NCBI GenBank assembly: GCA_002354095.1
Contig: DEKX01000021.1
Coordinates: forward strand, 1 to 37,163
Source of the DNA: Prevotella sp. UBA2711
GTDB taxonomy: Bacteria; Bacteroidota; Bacteroidia; Bacteroidales; Bacteroidaceae
DNA: 37,163 nucleotides
Reading direction: 5' to 3'
Shown here: positions 24,818-33,861 of the stretch, piece after piece
Numbering within the stretch: the stretch's first letter is position 1
Layout: each line of letters opens with the position of its first letter
Position numbers and translations under genes: made by a program
The notes under the pieces: generated by a model
What the model saw: only the letters and a program-made list of their open reading frames with translations
Database searches by the model: none
Told to the model about the DNA's origin: nothing

Positions 24818-26140
24818 ATGAGAAAATTATTATTGATGGCATTTACTGCCTGTTCTTTCCTGACAGCCCACGCAGGAGGACTGATGACCAACACGAATTA
24901 CCACATTGCCTTCGACCGTATGATGGCTCGTGGTGCAACTTTTGACATTGATGCAGCTTATTCGAACCCCGCAGGATTGGTATGGGGGCACGAAGGCTGG
25001 CAGCTCTCGCTCAACTTTCAGAAACCTTGGCAGAACAGAGATATCAAGGTGGGAGGAACTACCTACGAAGGAAAAGCGTCGGCACCCATAGTTCCCGCAC
25101 TTTTTGCCTCTTATAAGAAAGATCGTTGGGCCGTGTCCACCATGATTGGTATCGTGGGTAGTGGCGGTTTTGTAGAATATAAACAAGGAGTCCCTATGTT
25201 TAATGTACTCTTAGGTGGAATGCTCCAGCAGAATGGCATTACCCCCGACCAATATAAGTTTGACTCGGAGATGAAGGGCAAGCAGTATATCTATGGCGGA
25301 CAAGTTAATTTCAGCTATAAGATTCTTGACTGTCTTTCGGCGGCTGTCGGTATTCGTGCCAATTATTACGACGGCTACTATCGTGGACATGTGAGTGCTA
25401 CGGAACATCCATTGATGGGCGATTTGGCTTCGTTGGCATTGGATGTCGATCAGAAGGGGTGGGGCTTTACTCCGATAGTCAGTCTGAATTATCATAAAGG
25501 TCCTCTGACGCTCACAGCCCGCTATGAGTTTCGCACCAAGATTAATACGACCAATGAAACAAACTCGCTGGAGGCTGGTCTCGGTGTCAATCTGATTGCT
25601 GCTATGATGGCTGCCGACCCTGCAGCTGCCCAAGCTAAATTGGAAGCTATCAAGACACAGTTGGGTGCATATACAGCTCCCTATGCTGACGGCGTCAAGA
25701 CACGTTACGACATGCCTGCTCTGCTCTCTGTCGCTGTTGGATACGACTTTTCAAAGAAATTGCGTGCAACCCTTGAATATCATTTCTTCGATGATAAGAA
25801 CGCCAAGATGGGTGGTGACCGCCAGAAAGAGCTGAAACATGGTACCCATGAGATACTGGCTGGTGTGGAGTATGATATTAACGAGAAGTTTACCGTCAGT
25901 TGTGGTGCGCAGCGTACGGACTACGGACTCTCCGACGGTTACCAGCAGAATACATCCTTTGCTTGCGACAGCTATTCGTTAGGTTTGGGCGGAGCATGGA
26001 ATATCAATGAGAAAATCCGACTGAATGCCGGCTACTTTATCAGTCTCTATAGCGACTATAAGAAAGCAACCTCCTATGGCGAGGAAACTTATTCGCGCAC
26101 CAATAATGTGATAGGTGTCGGTGTTGACTTTAAATTCTGA
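24818..26140 (+). CDS. FadL/OmpP1-type outer-membrane transport protein
   Basis: The 440-aa product starts MRKLLLMAFTACSFLTAHAG, a signal peptide. The mature part opens with GLMTNTNYHIAFDRMMARGA and AAYSNPAGLVW, the N-terminal plug region typical of FadL-like barrels that move hydrophobic compounds, and ends GVGVDFKF with a C-terminal Phe. Length is normal for the family. An upstream in-frame ATG at 24701 precedes the promoter and is rejected. Transported compound unknown. Confidence 0.85.
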   Translation: MRKLLLMAFTACSFLTAHAGGLMTNTNYHIAFDRMMARGATFDIDAAYSNPAGLVWGHEGWQLSLNFQKPWQNRDIKVGGTTYEGKASAPIVPALFASYKKDRWAVSTMIGIVGSGGFVEYKQGVPMFNVLLGGMLQQNGITPDQYKFDSEMKGKQYIYGGQVNFSYKILDCLSAAVGIRANYYDGYYRGHVSATEHPLMGDLASLALDVDQKGWGFTPIVSLNYHKGPLTLTARYEFRTKINTTNETNSLEAGLGVNLIAAMMAADPAAAQAKLEAIKTQLGAYTAPYADGVKTRYDMPALLSVAVGYDFSKKLRATLEYHFFDDKNAKMGGDRQKELKHGTHEILAGVEYDINEKFTVSCGAQRTDYGLSDGYQQNTSFACDSYSLGLGGAWNINEKIRLNAGYFISLYSDYKKATSYGEETYSRTNNVIGVGVDFKF

Positions 26141-26230
26141 TTTGGGACTATACAAATGCCCCCGATGTTGCAAGATAAGTAACATAAATCAAGAAATTTA
26201 ATAAAATAACGTATTTTTTACACGTTTTTC

Positions 26231-26261
26231 TTGGAACTTATTGTTTTTTTTATTTACTTTG
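26231..26261 (+). promoter_or_regulatory. promoter of the OmpA-like gene
   Basis: TTACTTTG at 26254-26261 is one base off TAnnTTTG, with TTG at 26231-26233 at the usual distance and a T-rich spacer. The leader is about 50 nt. Confidence 0.55.
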
Positions 26262-26320
26262 CACCCGAAATTTAAGAAATAGGTAGATAAGTTTTATAAT
26301 TTAACTAAGTTAGTAAAAAA

Positions 26321-27493
26321 ATGAAAAAGCTATTTTTAATGCTTGCTGTTTCAATGATGACAGCTTCAGTTTCTGCACAGAATACTGCAGTAACTGCAAA
26401 CAAGGCTGGTGACAACTGGTACATTGGTGTCAATGCTGGTGTTGCTACTCCTGTTATGAAAATCAATGACTTTGGTCGTTTTAAGGGTTTCTCTCCTGAA
26501 CTTGGTGTTCGTGTTGGTAAGAACCTGACCACCGTATTCGGTTTGGCTCTCGACATCAACAACTACTTCGGAAACAAGAGTAACGCTAAGTCTATGTTCG
26601 GTAGCAAGACTTTCGTTAACGCTACAGACTTCGACATTCTGACCACTTGGAATCTGATGAACGCTTTTGGTGGTTATCAGGGTCAGCCTCGTAAATTTGA
26701 GGTAATTGCTTTGGCAGGTGGTGGTTATAGCCGCGCTTGGGCTGAGAAAGTTGGTGGTATCAACGCTAAGTTGGCCTTCGACCTCGCTCTGAACCTCGGT
26801 TCTGACAATCAGTATCAGCTTTACGTGGAGCCAGGTGTTGTTCTGGGTCAGCCTTATCCAATCTATGCTAACCCCTTCCGCAAAATCGAGACTGTTGCCG
26901 GTAAGAAGTGGAATGGTGCTCTTTCTTTGAAGGTTGGTTTCAACTACAAGTTCGGTACAAGCAACGGTACTCACAACTTCAAGATTGCTGAGCTCCGCGA
27001 CCAGGCTGAGGTTGACGCTCTGAACGCTAAGATCAACGAGCTCCGTGGCGATGTTGATGCTAAGAACGGTCAGCTGAACGCTGCTAACCAGACCATCAAC
27101 GACCTGAAGAAGAAGCTCGCTGAGTGCGAGGCTCGTCCTACTCAGATTGTAGAGGAGAAGAAAGAGACTCTCCTGCAGCCAATCGTTATCTTCCGTCAGG
27201 GTAAGAGCACTATCGACGCTGCTCAGTATGCAAGTGTTGAGATGGTTGCTAAGTATCTGAAGAATCATCCTGAGTCTAAGGTTCTCGTTAAGGGTTACGC
27301 TTCTCCAGAGGGTAAGGCTGAACTGAACCAGAAGCTTTCTGAGGCTCGTGCTACTGCCGTAGCTAACGCTCTCATCAAGCGCTACAAGATCTCTAAGGAT
27401 CGTATCACCACTCAGGGCTTGGGTGCTACTAGCGAGATTTCTGAGGAGAACGACTTCAACCGTGTTGCAATGTTCGTTGACACAACAAAGTAA
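26321..27493 (+). CDS. OmpA-family outer-membrane protein
   Basis: This 390-aa protein has a signal peptide (MKKLFLMLAVSMMTASVSAQ), an N-terminal beta-barrel (about 30-215), a predicted coiled coil (about 225-270, DVDAKNGQLNAANQTINDLK) and a C-terminal OmpA peptidoglycan-binding domain (about 285-390) with VKGYASPEGKAELNQKLSEA and ISEENDFNRVAMFV. It ties the outer membrane to the wall. Codon choice is strongly biased (GGT, AAC, CGT, GCT), unlike its neighbours, which points to very high expression. Confidence 0.93.
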   Translation: MKKLFLMLAVSMMTASVSAQNTAVTANKAGDNWYIGVNAGVATPVMKINDFGRFKGFSPELGVRVGKNLTTVFGLALDINNYFGNKSNAKSMFGSKTFVNATDFDILTTWNLMNAFGGYQGQPRKFEVIALAGGGYSRAWAEKVGGINAKLAFDLALNLGSDNQYQLYVEPGVVLGQPYPIYANPFRKIETVAGKKWNGALSLKVGFNYKFGTSNGTHNFKIAELRDQAEVDALNAKINELRGDVDAKNGQLNAANQTINDLKKKLAECEARPTQIVEEKKETLLQPIVIFRQGKSTIDAAQYASVEMVAKYLKNHPESKVLVKGYASPEGKAELNQKLSEARATAVANALIKRYKISKDRITTQGLGATSEISEENDFNRVAMFVDTTK

Positions 27494-27517
27494 TTTAAAT
27501 CTTCTAATATAAATAAG

Positions 27518-27551
27518 AATCCCTGCAAGTAAGGCTTGCAGGGATTTTTAT
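27518..27551 (+). terminator. terminator of the OmpA-like gene
   Basis: AATCCCTGCAAG pairs perfectly with CTTGCAGGGATT across five bases, followed by a T-rich tail. A classic strong terminator 25 bases after the stop. Confidence 0.9.
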
Positions 27552-27607
27552 TTTTGTTCCAAAATAGTTTCAATACGTTTCAGATGTACATTTTTTTTGC
27601 GATTCGC

Positions 27608-27638
27608 TTGTTTCCAATTGTATAAAATACTATCTTTG
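27608..27638 (+). promoter_or_regulatory. promoter of the GH115 gene
   Basis: TTG at 27608-27610 and TATCTTTG at 27631-27638 are 20 bases apart, a full Bacteroidetes promoter, 31 bases before the ATG. Confidence 0.7.
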
Positions 27639-27669
27639 CAGAGTCGAAAACATCAAAAGTGTAGTATTT

Positions 27670-30198
27670 ATGAAACTAAAAACATTCATTATTCATCCCG
27701 TTTTACGCAAAGCTATGCTCTGTGTCGTGTTAAGTTTGAGCATGTCTTTGATGGCAGCCCCACGTTTTGTGGATTTCAAAAGTGGTGACTTGTTGCTGTC
27801 CAGAGGTAACGTTACTATTGGTTATGATGCGTCGGATGCCAAGGCTGTAGCCATCGCCGTAGAGTCCTTATCACAAGACTTTGAACGAGTGACTGGAACG
27901 CCAGCGCAGATTGGACATGCAGCTGATGCTAAAATAATAATAGGTACGATAGGACAGTCTTCCCTGATTGACAAACTCGTGAAGCAACAAAAGATAGACG
28001 CTTCTCAGTTGAAGGGAAAGCGCGAGAAATTCATCATCACCCTAATCGGCAATCAGTTGGTCATAGCTGGTAGCGATCGTCGCGGTACCGTCTATGGCAT
28101 TTATGAGCTGTCAGAACAGATGGGTGTTTCGCCCTGGTATTATTGGGCTGACGTGCCTGTTGAGCATCACGAGAACATCTATATTAATAAAGGTATATAT
28201 ACCGATGGTGAACCAGCCGTTGAGTTCCGTGGTATCTTCCTGAACGACGAGGCACCATGCCTGACATCTTGGGTGAAAAACACCTTTGGAACCGATTATG
28301 GCGATCATCGGTTCTACGCCAAAGTCTTTGAACTGATACTCCGTCTGCGTGGTAATATGATGTGGCCGGCTATGTGGATGTGGGCTTTCTATGCCGACGA
28401 CCCACTCAACAGCAAGACAGCCGACGATATGGGCATCATCATGGGTACCTCACACCATGAGCCCATGGCTCGCAACCATCAAGAGTATGCACGCCGTAGA
28501 GCAGATTGGGGGCCGTGGAACTATCACAAAAATCCCGACAAATTAAACCTGTTCTTCCGCGAGGGCATCCAGCGTATGAAGGGAACCGAGGATATGGTGA
28601 CTATCGGCATGCGTGGTGATGGTGACGAGGCCATGAGTGAAGATGCAGACACTAAGTTGTTGCAGAACATTGTCGAGAATCAGCGCAAGATTATTGCCAA
28701 GGAAACGGGCAAGAAAGCCAAGGAGACCACTCAGGTGTGGGCACTTTATAAAGAGGTGTTGGACTATTACGACAAAGGCATGCGTGTGCCCGATGACGTC
28801 ATCATGCTGTTGTGCGATGACAACTGGGGTAATGTGCGCCGTGTACCTAATATGAAAGAGCGTCAGCATCCTGGTGGATGGGGACTCTACTATCACGTTG
28901 ACTATGTAGGAGCACCACGTAATACCAAGTGGATGAACGTGACGCCTACCATCAATATGTGGGAACAGTTGCAGTTGGCTTATGTCAACGGAATTCAGCG
29001 CATGTGGATTCTGAACGTGGGCGACTTGAAACCTATGGAATATCCTATTACCTTCTTCATGGATATGGCATGGAATCCCAATCAATTAGACCAAAAACTT
29101 GTTATCAACCATACTCAAGCGTTCTGCTCTCAGCAGTTTGGCGAAGCCCAGGCTGTTGAGGCAGCCCGCTTACTGAATCTGTCTTGTAAACTGAATGGAC
29201 GTGTAACGGCAGAAATGCTCGATGCCAAGACCTATAATGTCCATACGGGCGAGTGGCGCCAGGTTGCTGATGAGTTTATGCGCCTGGAGGCAGAAGCCCT
29301 GCGCCAGTATCTGACCCTTGACACTCGCTATCATGATGCCTACCAGCAGCTGATACTGTTCCCCATTCAGGCTATGTCGAATATCTATCAGATGTATTAT
29401 GCTCAGGCTATGAACCATAAACTTTATGCCGAGGGTAATCCTGATTGCAATCTCTGGGCTGATAGGGTAGAGCAGGCTTTCCGTCGCGATTCCCTGTTAT
29501 GTGCCGACTATAACCACAAGATAGCCGGTGGTAAGTGGAATGGCATGATGACCCAGAAACATATCGGTTATACTTCGTGGAACGATGATTTTCCTGCCGA
29601 CAAACTGCCTGAGGTGAAGCGTCTGGCAGAAAGAACTCCAGGAGGCTATACTTTCGCTATGGAGAATGGGGTGGTATCCATGGAAGCAGAACACTTCTTC
29701 GATGCCAAGAATGCCGACAAAGCCCAATGGACCGTTCTGCCCGATATGGGGCGTACCCGTAGTGGTGTGGCTCTGATGCCTTATACCGAAAGTCCTGCAG
29801 GTGGCAGTCTGTCGTATCGTTTTACAACCAAGAACCAGGCTGCCCGGCAGGTAAAGGTGCATGTGGTGGTGAAGTCAACCCTCGACTATCTCAACAAGGG
29901 CGGTCTGACTTATCAGGTTTCTTTGGACGGCAGTCAGCCTGTCGTTGTGAATTTCAACAAAGATTTGAATGAGAAGCCCGAGAATATCTATTCCATCTAT
30001 TATCCCACCGTGGCACGTCGCGTGATTGAGCGTATTGTGGAACTGCCTTTGTCTGCTGGCGATGTGCATACATTGACCCTACAGCCCGACGATCCTGCCA
30101 TTGTGTTCGAGAAAGTGGTGGTAGATGCCGGTGGCTACAAGCCCTCCTATCTCTTCATGGATGAATCTCCATGCAAGATTGATGCAGGTCAAAAATAA
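27670..30198 (+). CDS. GH115 alpha-glucuronidase (xylan side-chain)
   Basis: This 842-aa exported enzyme has an N-terminal signal with a long n-region (MKLKTFIIHPVLRKAM then a hydrophobic core ending SLMAAP). The body matches glycoside hydrolase family 115: GIYELSEQMGVSPWYYWADV near 147-166, EFRGIFLNDEAP near 185-196 and RLRGNMMWPAMWMWAFYADD near 226-245. A C-terminal beta-rich domain starts near 660. The family removes 4-O-methyl-glucuronic acid from xylan. Length is typical. It is convergent with a GH2 gene, together suggesting use of plant hemicellulose or similar glycans, though no SusC/SusD pair is present here. Confidence 0.92.
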   Translation: MKLKTFIIHPVLRKAMLCVVLSLSMSLMAAPRFVDFKSGDLLLSRGNVTIGYDASDAKAVAIAVESLSQDFERVTGTPAQIGHAADAKIIIGTIGQSSLIDKLVKQQKIDASQLKGKREKFIITLIGNQLVIAGSDRRGTVYGIYELSEQMGVSPWYYWADVPVEHHENIYINKGIYTDGEPAVEFRGIFLNDEAPCLTSWVKNTFGTDYGDHRFYAKVFELILRLRGNMMWPAMWMWAFYADDPLNSKTADDMGIIMGTSHHEPMARNHQEYARRRADWGPWNYHKNPDKLNLFFREGIQRMKGTEDMVTIGMRGDGDEAMSEDADTKLLQNIVENQRKIIAKETGKKAKETTQVWALYKEVLDYYDKGMRVPDDVIMLLCDDNWGNVRRVPNMKERQHPGGWGLYYHVDYVGAPRNTKWMNVTPTINMWEQLQLAYVNGIQRMWILNVGDLKPMEYPITFFMDMAWNPNQLDQKLVINHTQAFCSQQFGEAQAVEAARLLNLSCKLNGRVTAEMLDAKTYNVHTGEWRQVADEFMRLEAEALRQYLTLDTRYHDAYQQLILFPIQAMSNIYQMYYAQAMNHKLYAEGNPDCNLWADRVEQAFRRDSLLCADYNHKIAGGKWNGMMTQKHIGYTSWNDDFPADKLPEVKRLAERTPGGYTFAMENGVVSMEAEHFFDAKNADKAQWTVLPDMGRTRSGVALMPYTESPAGGSLSYRFTTKNQAARQVKVHVVVKSTLDYLNKGGLTYQVSLDGSQPVVVNFNKDLNEKPENIYSIYYPTVARRVIERIVELPLSAGDVHTLTLQPDDPAIVFEKVVVDAGGYKPSYLFMDESPCKIDAGQK

Positions 30199-30335
30199 TG
30201 CCTGCGTATGCAAATTGCCCCCGTCCGTCGTATCAACATTAGCAGGATTGGTGTAAATTTGCATTAGAAAAAGCATAGAAAAAGAAATACAGAGGTGTTT
30301 GTTTTTGGGTAAGAAGATTGTTTTTAAGGATACAA

Positions 30336-30366
30336 AATCAGGTCGCTCGTGATGGGCGACCTGATT
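30336..30366. terminator. bidirectional terminator between GH115 and GH2 genes
   Basis: AATCAGGTCGC pairs with GCGACCTGATT across nine bases. It lies between the two convergent stop codons; upstream As give Ts for leftward transcripts. Confidence 0.8.
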
Positions 30367-30373
30367 GTTTCTA

Positions 30374-32803
30374 TTATTTAGTATTGATTTCCAGGGTTTT
30401 AGCTTTCAGTTTCCCTTTGCTGTCCTTGATGGTTAGTCGGATATTTCCAGCTTGCCGACCCGTTCGCAAAACTACCACCAATTCGCCGTTGAAGAGTTTC
30501 ATTCGTGGTTGTTTGAATGATTCCAGCGAAGTGGCGTCGCCATTACAAACAGCTTCGAAACTGCCTGCCCCTGTTACCTCGAATGTCAGTTCGTTGTTAC
30601 AGGTAGGAACAGCCACCCCTTTGCTGTCTGCCACACCGATGGTCACGAAAACCAGGTCTTCGCCGTCAGCCCGATAACTCTTTCTGTCGGCTTGAGCCAC
30701 GATAGCCGTTGGCTTTCCTGCCGTACGTCTGCTGTCTTCGCCAATCTTATTGCCCTGTGCATCATAGGCTACGACACGGATTTCTCCTGCTTCATATTTC
30801 ACGTTATTCCAACGCAGGCGGTAACGGTCCAGACGTTCTGCAGGATTCTTGCGGATGCGCCCCTGACTCTTACCATTCACAAAGAGTTCTGCCTCTATAC
30901 CGTCCGTATAGCAATAAACTGGTGTCACCTCGCCCTTGCGTTCCGGCCATGTCCAATGCGGCAACAGGTGAACGGTGTGCTCCTTCGTGTTCCATTTCGA
31001 GCGATACAGCCAGTAGCGGTCCTTCGGCAGTCCCGCCAAGTCCATGATGCCGAAATAACTGCTGCGCGAGGGCCAGTATTCGTCGTAGGGGGTTGGCTCA
31101 CCCAGATAGTCATATCCCGTCCATACGAACTCGCCAATCACCCAGTCCTTGTCGTCCTGCCATACCCAGTCGTCATCTGGAAGATTCGACCATGAGCAGT
31201 ATTCTACATCGTATGACGAACATTGTCCGTCAGCCTTCGTCAAGGCTGTCGGGTCGTAATTGGGTGAATACGAGGCAAATTGAGAATTGTCCGTCACTAC
31301 GACAGGGAATTTATAGACGCCACGGCTGCTGACCGTCGATGCCGTCTCGCTGCCCAACAGGAATCCCTGCGGCAGTTGTTTGATATTGTTCTCGTATTTA
31401 TGTACGCGGTAGTTGAATCCGGGCACCTCCATCGCCTGAGCAAAACCGCTGTTAAGCGCGTCTTCTGCGCGATCCATGCCCTGAGTGACGGGTCGGGTAG
31501 GGTCCAGTTGGTGACAGAGTCCCTGCAGCTGTTTGGCTATCTGCCTGCCTTCCTCGCTCCATTGTTCAGGAATTTCATTACCAATCGACCACATCACAAT
31601 ACTCGGGTGGTTGCGATGGTTCAGCACCAGGTTAGTGATATCCTTCAGCGCCCATTCCTTGAAGAAACGCGCATAACCGTTCTTGCACTTGGGATAAATC
31701 CACATATCAAAACTTTCTGCCATCACCATCATACCCATCGAGTCGCAAATCTCCATCTGCCATGTCGAAGGCATGTTATGAGCCGTACGGATAGCGTCGC
31801 AACCCATCTCCTTCAGCGTACGAATCTGTCGGATGAGGGCAGCCTTGTTGATGGCAGCGCCCAGCGGACCCAAGTCGTGATGCAGACAGACGCCCTTCAG
31901 TTTCCGTGTCTGTCCGTTCAGTTGAAAACCGCCTTCACGCGACACCTTAATCGTACGGATACCTATTTTCTGCTGTTTCTCGTCCAGCGTCTTCCCGTCC
32001 TTGGTTACCTTTGTGGTCAGCGTATATAAATAAGGTGTTTCTGGCGACCAAAGTCGTGGCGCCTTTACTTTCAGCGTCGTATTCACCAGTCCGTTCTTCA
32101 CGGCTAAGTTCTGAGCCTCTGCCACCATATTTCCTGTTGCATCTGCCATCACGATTTGTGCCTTGACCTGCTCGTCATGTCCCCTTACCGTCATGTCAAC
32201 AGCCACTTCCGCTTCGTCGCTTTTCAGACTGACAGTTCTTGCAAATACCGACCAATCGTCTATTGAACAATTCTGCTTAAGTATCAGCGTTACAGGGCGA
32301 TATAATCCTGCACCAGGATACCATCGGCTACTCTCTTCCAGGTTTTGCAGATGCACTCCGATGTCCAGTTTTCCCGCCTTGATGTATGGCGTAGCATCCA
32401 CGCGGAAGGCATTATATCCGTAAGCCCAATAGCCAGCCTCCTTTCCGTTAATCGTGACACGCGGTTCAGCCATCGCCCCGTCGAACAGCAGTTCAGCAGC
32501 CTCATAGCCTTCAGGCAGCGTGATGGTAGTGCGATACCACCCCTCGCCAATCCAGGGTAGCGCTCCTGAGCGTCCCGATTTCTCCGTAGCCTCCGTCTCG
32601 CCGTTCTGTGTGATAGCCACCTTCTGTAAGTCCCATTTCTTGTCGAACGGTCCAGCAATAGCCCAGTCGTGTGGAATATTCACCTTCGTCCACGCTTGTC
32701 CGTCACGCGAGAATTCCCATGTTTTCAGATTGATTTCCTGTCGTGGTTGCGCCAGCGCAGCCACACACATCATCCACATTCCGATCAGTAGTTTCGTTTT
32801 CAT
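30374..32803 (-). CDS. glycoside hydrolase family 2 (beta-galactosidase-like)
   Basis: This 809-aa exported enzyme starts with a signal peptide (MKTKLLIGMWMMCVAALAQ). Domains: GH2 sugar-binding jelly roll (about 25-180, with VNIPHDWAIAGPFD and GEGWYRTTITLP), Ig-like (about 185-290), and a TIM barrel (about 295-600) with GVCLHHDLGPLGAA, acid/base Glu at 410 in SIGNE and likely nucleophile at 486 in GSETAS. Further beta domains (about 600-809) follow. The motifs fit beta-galactosidase-type GH2; exact substrate is open. All catalytic positions are present. Confidence 0.92.
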   Translation of the reverse strand: MKTKLLIGMWMMCVAALAQPRQEINLKTWEFSRDGQAWTKVNIPHDWAIAGPFDKKWDLQKVAITQNGETEATEKSGRSGALPWIGEGWYRTTITLPEGYEAAELLFDGAMAEPRVTINGKEAGYWAYGYNAFRVDATPYIKAGKLDIGVHLQNLEESSRWYPGAGLYRPVTLILKQNCSIDDWSVFARTVSLKSDEAEVAVDMTVRGHDEQVKAQIVMADATGNMVAEAQNLAVKNGLVNTTLKVKAPRLWSPETPYLYTLTTKVTKDGKTLDEKQQKIGIRTIKVSREGGFQLNGQTRKLKGVCLHHDLGPLGAAINKAALIRQIRTLKEMGCDAIRTAHNMPSTWQMEICDSMGMMVMAESFDMWIYPKCKNGYARFFKEWALKDITNLVLNHRNHPSIVMWSIGNEIPEQWSEEGRQIAKQLQGLCHQLDPTRPVTQGMDRAEDALNSGFAQAMEVPGFNYRVHKYENNIKQLPQGFLLGSETASTVSSRGVYKFPVVVTDNSQFASYSPNYDPTALTKADGQCSSYDVEYCSWSNLPDDDWVWQDDKDWVIGEFVWTGYDYLGEPTPYDEYWPSRSSYFGIMDLAGLPKDRYWLYRSKWNTKEHTVHLLPHWTWPERKGEVTPVYCYTDGIEAELFVNGKSQGRIRKNPAERLDRYRLRWNNVKYEAGEIRVVAYDAQGNKIGEDSRRTAGKPTAIVAQADRKSYRADGEDLVFVTIGVADSKGVAVPTCNNELTFEVTGAGSFEAVCNGDATSLESFKQPRMKLFNGELVVVLRTGRQAGNIRLTIKDSKGKLKAKTLEINTK

Positions 32804-32827
32804 ACATCATAGTTTTAAATTTGCGTC

Positions 32828-32859
32828 CAAAGGTACAAACATTCCACGAAACTTCCAAA
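32828..32859 (-). promoter_or_regulatory. promoter of the GH2 gene
   Basis: On the minus strand TACCTTTG (32828-32835) is preceded 20 bases upstream by TTTG (32856-32859). The start codon is 25 bases downstream of the -7 box. The -33 box overlaps the T-run of the adjacent terminator. Confidence 0.75.
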
Positions 32860-32896
32860 AATTATCCCCGCAATTTATGGAGTTGCGGGGATAATT
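32856..32896 (-). terminator. terminator of the smalltalk/P5-like gene pair
   Basis: AATTATCCCCGCAA (32860-32873) pairs perfectly with TTGCGGGGATAATT (32883-32896), and on the minus strand it is followed by Ts. It begins 4 bases after the P5-like stop codon. Confidence 0.88.
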
Positions 32897-32900
32897 CGTG

Positions 32901-33293
32901 TTATGACCAAGCTGATTCCAATTCCTGCTGGCTGGGCTTGTAGAGCGATTCTACCCAGCACATGGCGGTGACGATTCTAAAGAGGCGCTGCTTGTCGGTG
33001 GGGGCGATGGGTTCGCTGGCATCGATGCCTGAGAGACGTTCCACATGGTTGATGTATGCCATTGTCAGGTTTTCCGTCTCTGGTGCCCACCGGCTGATGA
33101 TGGCGCGGATGGTGCATAGCTTGTACTTTGTGATGTAGCGGCGAATCAGGATGAAGGCCGCACGCAGTCCGTATCGCATGTCGGTGAACTGTTCGAACAC
33201 GCCGTCCGAGTTTGTAGGGCGCTCCCCCTTCCAGTTGTTGCCGATGCGGATGTTCAGGGGGTTGCAGTTTCTAACTCCTCTTGTTTCCATCAT
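32901..33293 (-). CDS. phage structural protein P5-like / lysozyme-like protein, copy 2
   Basis: This 130-aa protein carries RGVRNCNPLNIRIGNNWKGE, then FEQFTDMRYGLRAAFILIRR and IRAIISRWAPETENLTMAYI, the same pattern as the gene at 13010-13438 but diverged. Phage and Bacteroidales relatives are called 'structural protein P5' and may act on peptidoglycan. ATG at 33293 or 33290 (MM) may be used. It follows the smalltalk gene by 9 bases on the same strand, an arrangement like a holin-endolysin pair. Activity is not shown by the sequence. Confidence 0.78.
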   Translation of the reverse strand: MMETRGVRNCNPLNIRIGNNWKGERPTNSDGVFEQFTDMRYGLRAAFILIRRYITKYKLCTIRAIISRWAPETENLTMAYINHVERLSGIDASEPIAPTDKQRLFRIVTAMCWVESLYKPSQQELESAWS

Positions 33294-33302
33294 TCAAAGT
33301 TA

Positions 33303-33416
33303 TTAGAAGTACAACGGTCCGTGTCCCATGCATGATGTAGTACCGAGTGTTGTTGCAATTGCGGTGAGTATGCTCACTATGAGCTGAATCACCATTTTCC
33401 ATGTTTCTTTTTTCAT
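33303..33416 (-). CDS. smalltalk protein (37 aa)
   Basis: This short gene encodes MKKETWKMVIQLIVSILTAI followed by ATTLGTTSCMGHGPLYF. A charged start, one hydrophobic helix (about residues 7-28) and its position directly before a P5-like/amidase-type gene match the Bacteroidales family named smalltalk, whose function is unknown. It would sit in the inner membrane; the Cys near the end of the helix might be a lipobox, though TTSC is not a good one. A promoter box lies 52 bases upstream. Confidence 0.85.
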   Translation of the reverse strand: MKKETWKMVIQLIVSILTAIATTLGTTSCMGHGPLYF

Positions 33417-33467
33417 AGCCTTAAAGTGTGTTTTAAAGGGTTAATTATTAGGGTTTTATATCATGTA

Positions 33468-33475
33468 CAAAGGTA
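33468..33475 (-). promoter_or_regulatory. promoter -7 box of smalltalk/P5-like pair
   Basis: On the minus strand this reads TACCTTTG. The 30 bases upstream share layout with the promoter at 33945-33976: the word AGACTGCCAA (plus strand) lies 13 bases beyond the box in both. Confidence 0.65.
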
Positions 33476-33480
33476 CAAAA

Positions 33481-33515
33481 AATAATCGAGACTGCCAAGT
33501 GTTTCCCCGATTATT
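33481..33515. promoter_or_regulatory. inverted repeat over the smalltalk promoter upstream region
   Basis: AATAATCG (33481-33488) and CGATTATT (33508-33515) form an 8-bp inverted repeat centred 30 bases from the -7 box. It could be an operator; too long a loop for a terminator without a T-run. Confidence 0.4.
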
Positions 33516-33602
33516 TTCTCACAAAAGCACCACCCAGACTTCGCGTTTTGTCGCAAATAGCCAGCCCTGTCGCAACAAATCGAAGAAATTTTGGAGGAAA
33601 TA

Positions 33603-33634
33603 TTTGGAATATTGCCCGAGTTGTTGTATCTTTG
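33603..33634 (+). promoter_or_regulatory. promoter of the GG-leader peptide gene
   Basis: TTTG at 33603-33606 and TATCTTTG at 33627-33634 are 20 bases apart, a textbook Bacteroidetes promoter. Predicted leader is about 60 nt. Confidence 0.8.
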
Positions 33635-33700
33635 CAATGTCTATTAGAACAAACAACGTCTGAGCGACAATATGTTTAACAATCTAAAACTGTAAGAATT

Positions 33701-33799
33701 ATGAAGCAGAAAGATGAAAAAAAGGACCCTAAGGTTCTGTCACAGGAAGAGTTAGAGAACATTACGGGTGGTAAGAGACCTCCAATCACAGACAAGTAA
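33701..33799 (+). CDS. 32-aa double-glycine leader peptide
   Basis: The gene encodes a leader ending KVLSQEELENITGG and a core of only eight residues, KRPPITDK. The leader fits the GG-type export consensus LSxxELxxIxGG exactly (L13, S14, E17, L18, I21, G23, G24), as in bacteriocin and signalling-peptide precursors cut by C39-peptidase ABC transporters. It has its own full promoter 67 bases upstream and a very strong terminator 24 bases after the stop, so it is a self-contained transcript. No exporter, modifying enzyme or immunity gene is in the window. The short, charged, proline-containing core would be unusual for a pore-forming bacteriocin and fits a signal peptide better. Product unknown. 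Confidence 0.78.
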   Translation: MKQKDEKKDPKVLSQEELENITGGKRPPITDK

Positions 33800-33822
33800 G
33801 TTTCGAATATTGATATCCAAAA

Positions 33823-33861
33823 GGAGAGCCTGCAGAATGCCTGCAGGCTCTCTTTTTTTTT
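33823..33861 (+). terminator. very strong terminator of the GG-leader peptide gene
   Basis: GAGAGCCTGCAG pairs perfectly with CTGCAGGCTCTC (12 bp, five-base loop) and is followed by nine Ts. On the other strand a short T-run (CCTTTT) also follows, so it may stop leftward transcripts from 33945 too. Confidence 0.95.
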
